Assembly (NCBI RefSeq): GCF_029958905.1
Contig: NZ_CP124614.1
Coordinates: 1,302,001 to 1,366,000 of the forward strand
From: Vibrio sp. YMD68
GTDB lineage: Bacteria > Pseudomonadota > Gammaproteobacteria > Enterobacterales > Vibrionaceae
Length of the DNA: 64,000 nt
Reading direction: 5' to 3'
The notes under the pieces: model-generated
Told to the model about the DNA's origin: nothing
Seen by the model: only the letters and a program-made list of their open reading frames with translations
The model's database searches: none
Made by a program: the position numbers and the translations under genes
Shown: piece by piece, positions 24,555-33,040 of the stretch
Position numbering within the stretch: position 1 is the stretch's first letter
How the letters are laid out: every line of letters begins with the position of its first letter

Positions 24555-24922
24555 AACCAGGCTCCTTCTGCAAAGAGTTGAAAGTAAGAAAGCGTAAATT
24601 CATTGGCCGCAGTGAGCGCTGAATCATCAGCCAGCACAATACGGTCACGCAGGTACACCCCAAAGCGAATTACGGACACAGAACTGTCACCTTCAAATTG
24701 TTTAGCGGTGACAATACCCAGCGAGCTACCCGCCCAACGAGTGGTATTGCTAACGCCATCCCAACGTTCGGTAACAACGCCATCGGTAATCAGCACCGCA
24801 TGACCAGGTTCTAAACCTTCTAAGCCATTGGCGACCATCATTTGTTGGATGACGTTGCCACCGGTATAACTGCCGACAATGGCGGGCGCGCCCTTGAGGG
24901 TGGTTTTCATTCCAAATTCCAT
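24551..24922 (-). CDS. Small head-module protein, possible capsid decoration
   Basis: Encodes 123 residues from ATG at 24922, which follows GGAGGGTTGGTA and overlaps the protease/scaffold stop. The sequence is beta-rich (GHAVLITDGVVTERWDG, SSVSVIRFGVYLRDRIVLAD) with a C-terminal ANEFTLSYFQLF. Genes of this size between scaffold and capsid are commonly decoration or stabilising proteins. No family signature is certain. Confidence 0.45.
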   Translation of the reverse strand: MEFGMKTTLKGAPAIVGSYTGGNVIQQMMVANGLEGLEPGHAVLITDGVVTERWDGVSNTTRWAGSSLGIVTAKQFEGDSSVSVIRFGVYLRDRIVLADDSALTAANEFTLSYFQLFAEGAWL

Positions 24923-25389
24923 TACCAACCCTCCGGATCAAAGTTATCTTTTTGAGCATTGCCTCCATCGGCAAGCTCTAGATTTTGAGTCAATGCATCC
25001 CACGCCGACTTTTTAGGTGGGGTCGCGCTCTTTTCAGGCATCGCGGTCAGCATACCTTTGAGCTGGCTGTAACGATTACCATCGCCGGATGCACAAAGTT
25101 CAATCGACGAAGCACCTTCAATCATGACTTTCACACTCTTGCGAAGCTCGTCGCTCATTTCACGCGAGTCCGCAAGTTCAGTCAGTGTTTCTTTACGATC
25201 GCCTGCCAACGTTTCTTGCATCGCAGTAACCGCACCGTTTGATTTATCGCCATCGGTCGTAGTCGGGCCTCCATCTTTGCTTTGATCACCTTCTTTTTTA
25301 ACTGGCGGTGTATTGGGTTTAATCCCCATACCGTCAAGCTGCTCTTTGACGACATCGCCAAGCAGCGTTTTTAATTCGTCTTTTTTCAT
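24922..25389 (-). CDS. Probable separate scaffold protein from an internal start
   Basis: Met168 of the protease frame (MKKDELKTLLGDVVKEQLDG) is preceded by ACAGGAATAACC, an AGGA site eight bases upstream. The product would be 155 residues of highly charged scaffold sequence without the protease half. This mirrors Mu I/Z and lambda C/Nu3. Separate production is inferred from the site and precedent. Confidence 0.55.
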   Translation of the reverse strand: MKKDELKTLLGDVVKEQLDGMGIKPNTPPVKKEGDQSKDGGPTTTDGDKSNGAVTAMQETLAGDRKETLTELADSREMSDELRKSVKVMIEGASSIELCASGDGNRYSQLKGMLTAMPEKSATPPKKSAWDALTQNLELADGGNAQKDNFDPEGW

Positions 25390-25890
25390 GGTTATTCCTG
25401 TTTCATTGTCATCAGAGCCAGGTTGAGTACCGACATCTGCACTGAGATAGATAGCGTCATCACAAAAGTCGCTATCGCTTAGATCCACCACATCACGGGT
25501 TTTGGTTTCAGCCGCTGGAGGAAGCTGACCCAAGAACGCGGTGTGATGCATGTACCATTCACCGTCTTTGTCCGGCACCGGATGGATGCCAGCACTGAAG
25601 CCTTCAAACTTGCCCGAATCTTCCAGAGCCTCCATTTCAGGGGTGTAAATGATTTCCCCAACCAGCACGGTCTTTCCGGCTTTATCGCCGCTGCCTGCTT
25701 CGGTTCGAAGGTTGGACACTCGCCCCAACGCGGCAATCTGATCGCTGCCTTTGGTTGGGTGACCAGGGGTCACGGGTGGACGAGCGTCCGGTTTGTAGTT
25801 GCGAACCACCGATTCCAACTGCGCTTTAGTGACTGGCTGACCATTTTTTTGAATGCCATCTGCCACAATTTCCAACTTACGAATTCGCAT
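24922..25890 (-). CDS. Prohead protease with in-frame scaffold (Mu gpI-like)
   Basis: Encodes 322 residues. The N-terminal half is protease-like (PPVTPGHPTKGSDQIAALGR, FEGFSAGIHPVPDKDGEWY, MHHTAFLGQLPPA), with candidate catalytic Ser99 and His115/116. The C-terminal half is a Lys/Glu/Asp-rich helical scaffold. In Mu, gpI is the protease and gpZ is the scaffold made from an internal start in the same frame; an equivalent internal start exists here at 25389. It sits in the head module before the capsid gene. Confidence 0.75.
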   Translation of the reverse strand: MRIRKLEIVADGIQKNGQPVTKAQLESVVRNYKPDARPPVTPGHPTKGSDQIAALGRVSNLRTEAGSGDKAGKTVLVGEIIYTPEMEALEDSGKFEGFSAGIHPVPDKDGEWYMHHTAFLGQLPPAAETKTRDVVDLSDSDFCDDAIYLSADVGTQPGSDDNETGITMKKDELKTLLGDVVKEQLDGMGIKPNTPPVKKEGDQSKDGGPTTTDGDKSNGAVTAMQETLAGDRKETLTELADSREMSDELRKSVKVMIEGASSIELCASGDGNRYSQLKGMLTAMPEKSATPPKKSAWDALTQNLELADGGNAQKDNFDPEGW

Positions 25891-25899
25891 ATCGACTCC

Positions 25900-26412
25900 T
25901 TACAAGGTCACGGTGATACCAAATTGCCCTGGTGCATCCGGCGGGTATTTCGCACCAGTTTGCATGTCGAGCATGAATACGCGTCCAGAAGTATTGCTGA
26001 TCTCAATAAAATGCACAGCAATGTTGGCGGTGTACGGTGAGCCATCATCGTTATAACCAGGCACCGGAGGATTTTTCACAAACCCATGAATACGGGTGAT
26101 TCCCGCATCAATGATCTTGGTCCCTGTTTCGGAATCCAGCATGCGTACTTGTCCGGTGAGACGCAGTTTTATCCACCCATCGTTATTGGTGAGTTGAGCC
26201 ACGTCGCCAAGCGCCACCGATTGAAACTCCACCGTTGCCGTTGGGGCTTCGTACTTGCCGGTTGGCACTTCGACATCACCCAGACCACCTAAGCCGCCCA
26301 CCGTGGCCATTTTGCGCTGTAGGTCGCTGCTTGCGCTTTTTACGCGTCCGACGTATTGGGTTTCATTAATGAACGCCATCTGGTCACGCCAGACCACACT
26401 TTTCTCTGCCAT
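25900..26412 (-). CDS. Major tail tube protein
   Basis: Encodes 170 residues matching the P2 FII-type tube family: AFINETQYVGRVKSASSDLQRK, YEAPTATVEFQSVAL, and KLRLTGQVRMLDSETGTKI. Tube hexamers stack into the inner channel of the contractile tail. It lies 8 bp downstream of the sheath gene, the standard order. Confidence 0.87.
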   Translation of the reverse strand: MAEKSVVWRDQMAFINETQYVGRVKSASSDLQRKMATVGGLGGLGDVEVPTGKYEAPTATVEFQSVALGDVAQLTNNDGWIKLRLTGQVRMLDSETGTKIIDAGITRIHGFVKNPPVPGYNDDGSPYTANIAVHFIEISNTSGRVFMLDMQTGAKYPPDAPGQFGITVTL

Positions 26413-26420
26413 GACTTACC

Positions 26421-28214
26421 TCATGCAATCAGTTTGTTAAAGGCGCTTTCTAACCCTTCAACGTAAATTTCAGCTTCAAACTCCACACTCTGCATAGGCA
26501 CGGGCGGTGTCATTCGATAGCGGTACTTAATTTTGCCTTGCATCAGATTGGTGAGCGGGTTGTCACCGGCATCAATTGACACATTGCTGTACACCAATGC
26601 GGTGCCTTCTTTCGAGCGAAGATAATCGTTCACCGTATCTTTCACTCGGCCACAGGTCGTATTGGCAATATCCGTTGGGCTGGTGAACATCGGAAAGTCT
26701 AAGAACTGACGTGTAGCGTCCTCAATGCTTTCCTCTATGATGTCTGCCGTTCGGCGCACCGATAAAAACGACAGGTAATCGCTCTTGGCTGGAAATGCGG
26801 TGGAGTAGTTACCAAAGTTCTTCCAACCGCCATGGTTCATCAGCGTGGTAATACCGTTCACGTTTAAGTAGTTCACATCACACGATGGATCGCTTGGGAT
26901 GTAATCGAGCTCAATGGAAGGGCCTATCACATCGGCCATGACATAGTTGGATGGGGAGCACCAGTAACCGGTTTCCGGCACAATGTTCTGTTCGGTTTGA
27001 TTGCGGTCAACTTGAGCAATTAAGCCGCACAAGCTTGGCGCGTACCAATCGACCACCGTTGCTCCGTCTTCGTCTAAAACTTTGGGACGTGGCCAGCCGA
27101 CATACGCTCGTTGTGAGGTGTACTTTTGCTTCCAAGCGTACGCCTCAGTGGGTGTTGAAATATGCTCCGGCATATCTCCCACCCAAATGCCGCGGATAGT
27201 GCTGACCGCTGCCACTGCGAGCCCCATTGCGCCATCCTTATGTAAAATGCCTGGAGCCATGTTGATTTTGGATGAAAAGCCGTAGCTCTGTTTCGCTTTA
27301 CGCAATAACGGTAGCGCTTCCATGAATTTTGCTAACAGCGCATCCGTGACGCGAGCCACAGTCAGAACATAAGTCAGCGCTACGCCAGCAACGTCACCCA
27401 CATTAATGGTCACATCGTTGTCATTGGTGTAGCTGACGTTGCTCTTGGGTGCGAGCGTCACGGTGACCACCGTTTGACCTTCTGAAAGTGGTGTGATCGT
27501 GCCGTCACTACTATCAACCAAGGCAAGGGCTTCATCATCAATGGACCAAACAGCGGTTTGTTCGTACGGATTGATTAACGCGTTGGGCTGAGAGTCTGCG
27601 CCTAGGAACGCTGTCGCAACAGAATCGCCCAGCGTCGCTGGACTCATGGTCTTGCCTGCGTTTGGATTGGTTTGCGCCACCGCTATCCCATAGACATGGG
27701 CTTCATCTACGTCATTCTCACCATCATTAAAGGTGACCAAAGCGGTGATGTTAGCAACACCCGCTTTCACCGGCGTTACTACCCCCGTATCAGCATCCAC
27801 GGTAGCAATGAGGTCATTGTCCGAGCTGTACGCAATGTGACAAGCGTGAGGGTTTGAAATCGTGACAGGCAAGCTTGCGCCATCATCAATATAAATAGAG
27901 ACGCTGGATGTGCTCATCGTGACGCCAGAGGTCGCAGGTGTTTCAACCTCAGGGAAGTCGCCGTCCTTACCTAAAGGGATTGATAAGATGGAGTTGCTTG
28001 GTACATAGTGGTGAACACGGCGAATGGCGTTGGCGAGCGTGCCCTCACCGAAGGTCTTTTTCGCGTCATCGTAATTGGTGGTGTGGTAGAGCTTTAATGG
28101 CTCTGCCAACTCAGAGGTGCCAAACACACCAATCACACTGGACGACACTTCGATGACCGAAATGGGACCTGTGAGCGATTCGATGGTTCGGATGCCGTGA
28201 AGTAATTCGGCCAT
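26421..28214 (-). CDS. Contractile tail sheath protein with two inserted Ig-like domains
   Basis: Encodes 597 residues. Sheath-family sequence is at the N-terminus (LTGPISVIEVSSSVIGVFGT, FGEGTLANAIRRVHHYVP) and at 280-597 (VRRTADIIEESIEDATRQFLDFPMF and others). Between them, about 95-285, lie two BIG2-type Ig repeats. Their cores read LIATVDADTGVVTPVKAGVANITALV and ALALVDSSDGTITPLSEGQTVVTVTL when split into consecutive pieces. This makes the sheath about 200 residues longer than typical P2-like sheaths. The insert should project from the tail surface. It is the first gene of its operon, behind late element copy 2. Confidence 0.88.
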   Translation of the reverse strand: MAELLHGIRTIESLTGPISVIEVSSSVIGVFGTSELAEPLKLYHTTNYDDAKKTFGEGTLANAIRRVHHYVPSNSILSIPLGKDGDFPEVETPATSGVTMSTSSVSIYIDDGASLPVTISNPHACHIAYSSDNDLIATVDADTGVVTPVKAGVANITALVTFNDGENDVDEAHVYGIAVAQTNPNAGKTMSPATLGDSVATAFLGADSQPNALINPYEQTAVWSIDDEALALVDSSDGTITPLSEGQTVVTVTLAPKSNVSYTNDNDVTINVGDVAGVALTYVLTVARVTDALLAKFMEALPLLRKAKQSYGFSSKINMAPGILHKDGAMGLAVAAVSTIRGIWVGDMPEHISTPTEAYAWKQKYTSQRAYVGWPRPKVLDEDGATVVDWYAPSLCGLIAQVDRNQTEQNIVPETGYWCSPSNYVMADVIGPSIELDYIPSDPSCDVNYLNVNGITTLMNHGGWKNFGNYSTAFPAKSDYLSFLSVRRTADIIEESIEDATRQFLDFPMFTSPTDIANTTCGRVKDTVNDYLRSKEGTALVYSNVSIDAGDNPLTNLMQGKIKYRYRMTPPVPMQSVEFEAEIYVEGLESAFNKLIA

Positions 28215-28267
28215 GGATACTGTCTCCTGTTAATCAGTGGAGTCAGTATCTGAGATTATTGGAGGGA

Positions 28268-28284
28268 TAATTTCCGTTCGGCAG
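28268..28284. promoter_or_regulatory. Putative phage late-promoter element, copy 2
   Basis: TAATTTCCGTTCGGCAG, identical to copy 1, lies 53 bp upstream of the sheath start codon. There is no plus-strand gene on its other side, so here it must serve the minus-strand sheath operon. Confidence 0.6.
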
Positions 28285-28286
28285 GC

Positions 28287-28628
28287 TTAAGCGTTAGTAA
28301 AATCGAACACATCACTTTGCCCCGTGGCGAGGATTTGGCAAGAAAGCTTAATGCCAATAATGCCTTGTGGCAAATCGGTTTGAGTGACCACTATACTGTC
28401 GAGTTTGACTCGAGGCTCATACTTGGCCACCGATTCAGCAATGGACACTTTTAACCCTTGCACTTCCCATTGAGGCTTATCAATATATTCTAAGGCATCC
28501 GCGGCGTAATCCGGCATATAAATACGTTCACCTTTGCCGGTGTACACAATCATAAAAAGTGACTGCTTGATATCGGCCACCAAATCGGTGTTTCGTCCGC
28601 TTCCTGCAAATTTAAGTGAGTAGGTCAT
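28287..28628 (-). CDS. Baseplate wedge protein, gpW/gp25-like
   Basis: Encodes 113 residues from ATG at 28628 (MTYSLKFAGSGRNTDLVADI). An upstream GTG would add 16 residues without a ribosome site. Gp25-like features are IKQSLFMIVYTGKGERIYMPDYAADALEYI and AKYEPRVKLDSIVVTQ, seen as consecutive pieces. It forms part of the baseplate wedge in contractile tails. It is in the expected place after gpV and ends the operon. Confidence 0.75.
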   Translation of the reverse strand: MTYSLKFAGSGRNTDLVADIKQSLFMIVYTGKGERIYMPDYAADALEYIDKPQWEVQGLKVSIAESVAKYEPRVKLDSIVVTQTDLPQGIIGIKLSCQILATGQSDVFDFTNA

Positions 28629-28693
28629 GCGTACCCCGTTTGAATTCGTTTTGAATAAAATTATTTGAATATTCACACCAGATAGAAATTAAG

Positions 28694-28718
28694 CGCCCTC
28701 AGAATCGCTCTGAGGGCG
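28694..28718. other. Hairpin between gpV and gp25-like genes
   Basis: A perfect 10-bp stem CGCCCTCAGA / TCTGAGGGCG with a 5-nt loop. The T run (TTTTG) follows on the plus strand rather than on the coding strand, so it may stop antisense readthrough or act as an mRNA stability element. Confidence 0.5.
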
Positions 28719-28727
28719 TTTTGTCAT

Positions 28728-29450
28728 TTATTGGTTTGCGGTGGACGTTGGTCTACCTTCTGCGTCATTGTGCTTATGGCTAATCACGGCGACCGTAACA
28801 CCGTTGATGGTTACTGAACCTTGCATGGTGGCACCGCTGCTCATCACGGCTGCGCCCCCCGTTGTACTGCCATATCCAGCAGCCCCGACGAGTCCGGTAA
28901 AGGTGGCGGTTTTCATTCCTGTTAACGTATCCATCATGGTCGTCGCTTTTACGACCTTGAGGGTGTCATTGAGCGAGGTCGCACCTGTGACTTCCAGCTT
29001 AGCGTCAATCAATACCTTTTCTGTATTGACGGTAATGGCAGGGGTTCCGCCCCCAATCTTTAACACGCCCGTTTGGGTGGACTGGTCGTACTCAAGCAAT
29101 GTGCCGTCTTTAAATTGAACCCCAAACTTATCGACATTCGCGATATAGGGCTTTGCTGATTTGTTTGCCATCGAGCCAAGCACAAAACCAGACATCATTG
29201 AACCGCTGGGGATGAACAGGCACAGCACCTGTTCACCTGGCTCAAGGTTGCACGAAATACTGACGCTCTTATTTCGTAGCCCCAGCACAGGCAGCCAATC
29301 TGACTCAGGGTAACGCAGCCCTGGGAAGGTCACTTTGACGCGCCTTAGCTCGGCATCCACCTTACTCACCTTGCCAATGCACACCAGCTTGCGCAGCATG
29401 GAGAGCACATCGCTGAGTTTGGTTTTAATTTCTGCAAGTTTATTGAACAT
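28728..29450 (-). CDS. Baseplate spike protein V
   Basis: Encodes 240 residues with an OB-fold N-terminus (VCIGKVSKVDAELRRVKVTF, LEPGEQVLCLFIPSG) and a repetitive beta-helical spike. It ends in HKHNDAEGRPT, the HxH apex signature that binds iron in P2/phi92-type spikes. The spike punctures the outer membrane on contraction. It follows the large terminase by 9 bp. Confidence 0.85.
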   Translation of the reverse strand: MFNKLAEIKTKLSDVLSMLRKLVCIGKVSKVDAELRRVKVTFPGLRYPESDWLPVLGLRNKSVSISCNLEPGEQVLCLFIPSGSMMSGFVLGSMANKSAKPYIANVDKFGVQFKDGTLLEYDQSTQTGVLKIGGGTPAITVNTEKVLIDAKLEVTGATSLNDTLKVVKATTMMDTLTGMKTATFTGLVGAAGYGSTTGGAAVMSSGATMQGSVTINGVTVAVISHKHNDAEGRPTSTANQ

Positions 29451-29458
29451 AGTGACTC

Positions 29459-31129
29459 CTAACGCATCATTCGTCGCAAAGCACCACCACCAAAGCGTGA
29501 GAGCGCTTTGGCGGCGCTACTGATTGATTTGGGCGTTTGTGGTGTTGCGCCGCCCACAAAGCCAGACTCGAACCCACTGATGGCCATCTCCACTGCATCG
29601 GGTCCGTCATCATGGCCACGAGGGAACTCTAAAAACATTTGACGAAGCAACGTCTGAGTCTCTAAGAATTGGATAAGTCCGTTCTCCACTTGCGAAGAAA
29701 GTGACTTAATACGCACTTGCTTATTGCCTCCTTTGAACTCACGAACTGGAAGGCGCACGCCTTTCTTCTTGGCGTAACGCATCACTTCTTTTTTGTAAAT
29801 CTTCTGGAACGCAACGGTTTCGAACATTACAAAGGACGGCCTGTGTTGCCGGAAGACATCCACAATGCGCTGGGCAAACTTAAGATCCGACTCTTTCCAA
29901 CCTTTAGCAAACAGCACATGATCCACCATGGTAATTTTGTGTCGAGCCACCACGGCAATAAAGGACCAGTCGCCTTTTTTAAGGCCCGTAGCTGGGTCAA
30001 TCGCCATACCTATGGTGCAATCTCGAAGGTCTAGTTCATAAGGTTTGAAGTAGACAAACCACTCTTCCTTAAAGTCGGCATCTTCATCGGCAATGGGACG
30101 GTTCATCCACTCTGTCCACCACGCACTGCCTGACGCAATGCGTTTATTGTCTAACTCTTGCAAGCTCCAACGTGATGGAAATAAGGAATGCCCCAACGGG
30201 GTAATGGCACTAAAGCGCAGCCCCAACCAGTTAGGCAAACGACCATCTTCAATTTGTTTAAGCAGACGTGACGGTAAATCATCTGGGTGCATGATGGTGT
30301 TGGCGATGATAGTCAGCGCCCCTTTACCCAGGTTCATAATAACGCGTTTAAACCAGCGCTCTGCCTGACGACGCAGTGTCGGCGATTCCACCTCTTTGTC
30401 ATCGAGCAAATCATCACAGATAATGTGAGTCGGACGTTGGTACTTGTTTTTGATACCACGCAGCCGTTGCCCACGACCGACCGCCACGATGGAAGAGCCA
30501 TTGGCCAGTTTGATTTTACGTTTCGTCCAGGTATTACCTCGCTGCTCTCCGTAATCGTCCAGGATAAGTTCGTTATCTTCTAAGTCATCTTTGATGGCAT
30601 CCATCATTTCTTTGGCGCTATCGGCGGACGCACCACAAATGACAATAAAAGAGCTAGGATGATTAAGCGCCAGCCATAAGGGCATGGCCTGAGTATTACG
30701 GGTGGTTTTACCGTGGTCACGCGGCTCGATATCGAGAATGCCTTCATACTCACCACGCTTGCCATTTTCAAGCGTAAGGGGCTGTTTGATAAAGCCGTGG
30801 TCACGCGGGTCAATGAGCGCTTTGAACAGCGCTTCGTCTTGATGATTCAAATGTCGATTGGCGGCCAGGCGAGTCAGTGCAAGCTGGTATTCACTGAACT
30901 CAAGCGTGAACGCATCCGGCATATAGGTTTGACAGAAGTACGCAAAGTCACGTTTAGATTTGGCGCGGCGCTTTTGGCGCGCCTTTTCTTCTTTTTGTTT
31001 TCGTGCTAAATCACGCCGTTCTTGGGCTTTGGTGTTCTTCGTGATGCGTTTATCTTCAGCGGCGATATGTGCACTGTCTCGAATATTCTCTAAATCCGCA
31101 TCGGATAATCCACCAAAGAGGCCGCTCAT
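29459..31129 (-). CDS. Terminase large subunit (Mu gp28-like)
   Basis: Encodes 556 residues. The ATPase half has LDIEPRDHGKTT (Walker A-like) and THIICDDLLDDKEV (Walker B). The nuclease half has MAIDPATGLKKGDWSFIAVV and a late acidic cluster HDDGPDAVEMA. The first 60 residues are a very basic Lys/Arg-rich tail. It pumps DNA into the prohead and cuts it; in transposable phages packaging starts from the phage end and takes flanking host DNA. It overlaps the small subunit gene by 4 bp. Confidence 0.88.
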   Translation of the reverse strand: MSGLFGGLSDADLENIRDSAHIAAEDKRITKNTKAQERRDLARKQKEEKARQKRRAKSKRDFAYFCQTYMPDAFTLEFSEYQLALTRLAANRHLNHQDEALFKALIDPRDHGFIKQPLTLENGKRGEYEGILDIEPRDHGKTTRNTQAMPLWLALNHPSSFIVICGASADSAKEMMDAIKDDLEDNELILDDYGEQRGNTWTKRKIKLANGSSIVAVGRGQRLRGIKNKYQRPTHIICDDLLDDKEVESPTLRRQAERWFKRVIMNLGKGALTIIANTIMHPDDLPSRLLKQIEDGRLPNWLGLRFSAITPLGHSLFPSRWSLQELDNKRIASGSAWWTEWMNRPIADEDADFKEEWFVYFKPYELDLRDCTIGMAIDPATGLKKGDWSFIAVVARHKITMVDHVLFAKGWKESDLKFAQRIVDVFRQHRPSFVMFETVAFQKIYKKEVMRYAKKKGVRLPVREFKGGNKQVRIKSLSSQVENGLIQFLETQTLLRQMFLEFPRGHDDGPDAVEMAISGFESGFVGGATPQTPKSISSAAKALSRFGGGALRRMMR

Positions 31130-31677
31130 CGACGGCCTCGTTTCGGTTTTTGATCAATGCGAATTTTCTGAATGATGCTAACCAACTCAAGCAAGAGCTC
31201 GGGGCGCGTCTCTTTGAGCATATCGGTAAGCTGACTTTCAAACTCGGCCTTTGCCGCATCGACCCCTTTACGAAATTCAACTTTCAATCGGTCAAGGTTC
31301 ACCTGTGCATCCGATAGTCGCGCTAATAAGTTGGCCAGCTTGTTCGGATCTTTAAATGACTCAGGGCCAAACTCCAATTCACGCAATACTTTGAACATAT
31401 AGCGCTGCATGATTTGTAAGTTCAGCTCTGAGATATCGGTGTTGGGGCTGTCTTTGAATTCCTTTAGAAAGACCTCTGCCTGCTCTTGAACCAGACGCTG
31501 CTCTTCAATCAATTCCTGATTACTGCGAAGCACACGGTGCACTGACGAACGTGAAATATCAAAGCCGTCTTCTTTGAGCGCCTCCGCGATATCGTCCAGC
31601 TTCATCTTGTCCACGGTGTACATCTCAATGACGCGCTCAAGCAGCCCGTGCAATTCCACCTTTGAGCGTGGGGCCAT
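31126..31677 (-). CDS. Terminase small subunit, DUF3486 (Mu gp27-like)
   Basis: Encodes 183 residues with an N-terminal helix-turn-helix region (LHGLLERVIEMYTVDKMKL, then ISRSSVHRVLRS) and a long helical body, typical of DUF3486 terminase small subunits that recognise the packaging site. It is first in its operon, 57 bp downstream of late element copy 3. Confidence 0.83.
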   Translation of the reverse strand: MAPRSKVELHGLLERVIEMYTVDKMKLDDIAEALKEDGFDISRSSVHRVLRSNQELIEEQRLVQEQAEVFLKEFKDSPNTDISELNLQIMQRYMFKVLRELEFGPESFKDPNKLANLLARLSDAQVNLDRLKVEFRKGVDAAKAEFESQLTDMLKETRPELLLELVSIIQKIRIDQKPKRGRR

Positions 31678-31733
31678 GGGGTTTCCTTCTTATTGTTCTA
31701 GTGAGTGTGAAGCTTATCCCCCGAAGCGTTGAT

Positions 31734-31750
31734 TAACTTCCGTTCGGCAG
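31734..31750. promoter_or_regulatory. Putative phage late-promoter element, copy 3
   Basis: TAACTTCCGTTCGGCAG differs from the other two copies at one base. It lies between divergent operons: 57 bp from the terminase small subunit start and 67 bp from the virion morphogenesis gene start. Confidence 0.6.
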
Positions 31751-31816
31751 ATGGCCGCTAAATAAAAGGCAGAATTTAAGCCTGGTTCAAACACCGTTCA
31801 ATGGAGCGTATCAGTG

Positions 31817-32455
31817 ATGAAAGGGTTTCTCGATGCACTGCACAACACCACCAAAGCGATTGATGGACTGCCAGAAACACTGGCTCCATTTGGGTTGCAG
31901 TGTGTGCGCGACAACATGAAGAACGGCACCTTTAAAGCCAACTCTCCGCTGACCAAAAAGACCAAGAACGCAGGCGCAAAACCGCTGTTTGATACGGGTG
32001 AGACCTACGCGTCACTGACCTACCTTGCAGGCAAAGACGAATACCGTGTGGGAACAAACAAAGCTCACGCACCGCTGATTAACGATGGCGGCGTGATTAA
32101 GGCTAAGAAAGCCAGACAGCTCGCCATTCCAGTGAACAAGCAAGTAAAGAAACGCACTGAGGTGTATGGGGTGCGTAAAACGCTTGAAGGCTTAGAGCGT
32201 CAAGGGTGGAAAATTTTCTACCGCCCTCATTCGATTATGGGGCGAGCGCCACTCGGTGCGAAAGCCTTTGGTCAGCGTGTCAAAACCAAAGCGAACCGAA
32301 ATAACAAAGGCGCGGATAAAGGCGTGTTCTATGTGCTGTATATCCGAACGCCACAGGTCAAAGTCTCCAGCCGCGAGTTCATGTATTTAAGCCCTGAGCA
32401 GCAGCAAGCGCAAAGAGAGATGGCATTAGAGCAGTTAAAGGCAGTAATCAAATGA
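31817..32455 (+). CDS. Virion morphogenesis protein (Mu gpG-like)
   Basis: Encodes 212 residues from ATG at 31817, a start chosen over an adjacent GTG. It contains NSPLTKKTKNAGAKPLFDTG and YRVGTNKAHAPLINDGGVIK, typical of the gpG/phage virion morphogenesis family that acts in tail completion. An unusually basic central region (KKARQLAIPVNKQVKKRT) follows. It is first in the plus-strand tail and lysis operon and overlaps the next gene by 4 bp. Confidence 0.7.
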   Translation: MKGFLDALHNTTKAIDGLPETLAPFGLQCVRDNMKNGTFKANSPLTKKTKNAGAKPLFDTGETYASLTYLAGKDEYRVGTNKAHAPLINDGGVIKAKKARQLAIPVNKQVKKRTEVYGVRKTLEGLERQGWKIFYRPHSIMGRAPLGAKAFGQRVKTKANRNNKGADKGVFYVLYIRTPQVKVSSREFMYLSPEQQQAQREMALEQLKAVIK

Positions 32456-33039
32456 AGGTGATACGAGCATTAGAGAAAGCATTAGAAGAGGCGCTTGGCA
32501 TGCAGGCGGTGGTTGAACCGTCCAATGCCATCGCCCGAAAAGAAGTGCGCGTGATGTTTAACGGCATTCGCGGTTTGAACCGCTTACCCCTTGCGGCTCA
32601 AGGTTCCTACGTCCCTTATGAAATATTGGTGGATGTAGTGATATCCGCCCGCGTCAGTGGTGGTAACACGCAGTGCTTCTTATCCAGTCAGCAGATGCAA
32701 CTCAATTTGTGTATGACGGACTTTCTAACCAACGACTTAATTGTATTGAAAGACATTGGCGAGGCGCTGCCTGTTGGCTTTGGAGAACTCAGTGGGCGCC
32801 TGACTGTTGTGGGCGACGCAGAGATTTCCGACGCTCGAAAAATCGGATCGGGCTGGAGCGAGCCAAAACGTGATGATGACTTTGAACACAAAGACGAGCT
32901 GTTTGTCTGGCGTGAAGATTGGCAAGCCACATTAGAGCTGACCGTACACAAGCAGTTTACCAACCCCGATGTGACCGAAATTACCGCCCACAGTGAATTA
33001 ACCGGCGAAAGCCACACCATCAGCGACGAGGAACAATAA
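32452..33039 (+). CDS. Phage tail protein, possible tail terminator
   Basis: Encodes 195 residues. MKVIRALEKALEEAL followed by VRVMFNGIRGLNRLPLAAQG and a beta-rich core is consistent with small tail completion or terminator proteins (DUF1834-like position in Mu). Its place between gpG-like and gpU-like genes supports a tail role. I cannot name the family firmly. Confidence 0.5.
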   Translation: MKVIRALEKALEEALGMQAVVEPSNAIARKEVRVMFNGIRGLNRLPLAAQGSYVPYEILVDVVISARVSGGNTQCFLSSQQMQLNLCMTDFLTNDLIVLKDIGEALPVGFGELSGRLTVVGDAEISDARKIGSGWSEPKRDDDFEHKDELFVWREDWQATLELTVHKQFTNPDVTEITAHSELTGESHTISDEEQ

Positions 33040-33040
33040 C

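Noticed and set aside
26741..26770. Fourth late-promoter element (TGCCGTTCGGCGC)
   Set aside because: It lies inside the sheath coding sequence, matches only the GTTCGGC core, and precedes no gene start.
28694..28718. Hairpin read as a terminator of the gpV transcript
   Set aside because: The T run is on the other strand, so on the coding strand it lacks the terminator signature; kept only as a hairpin.
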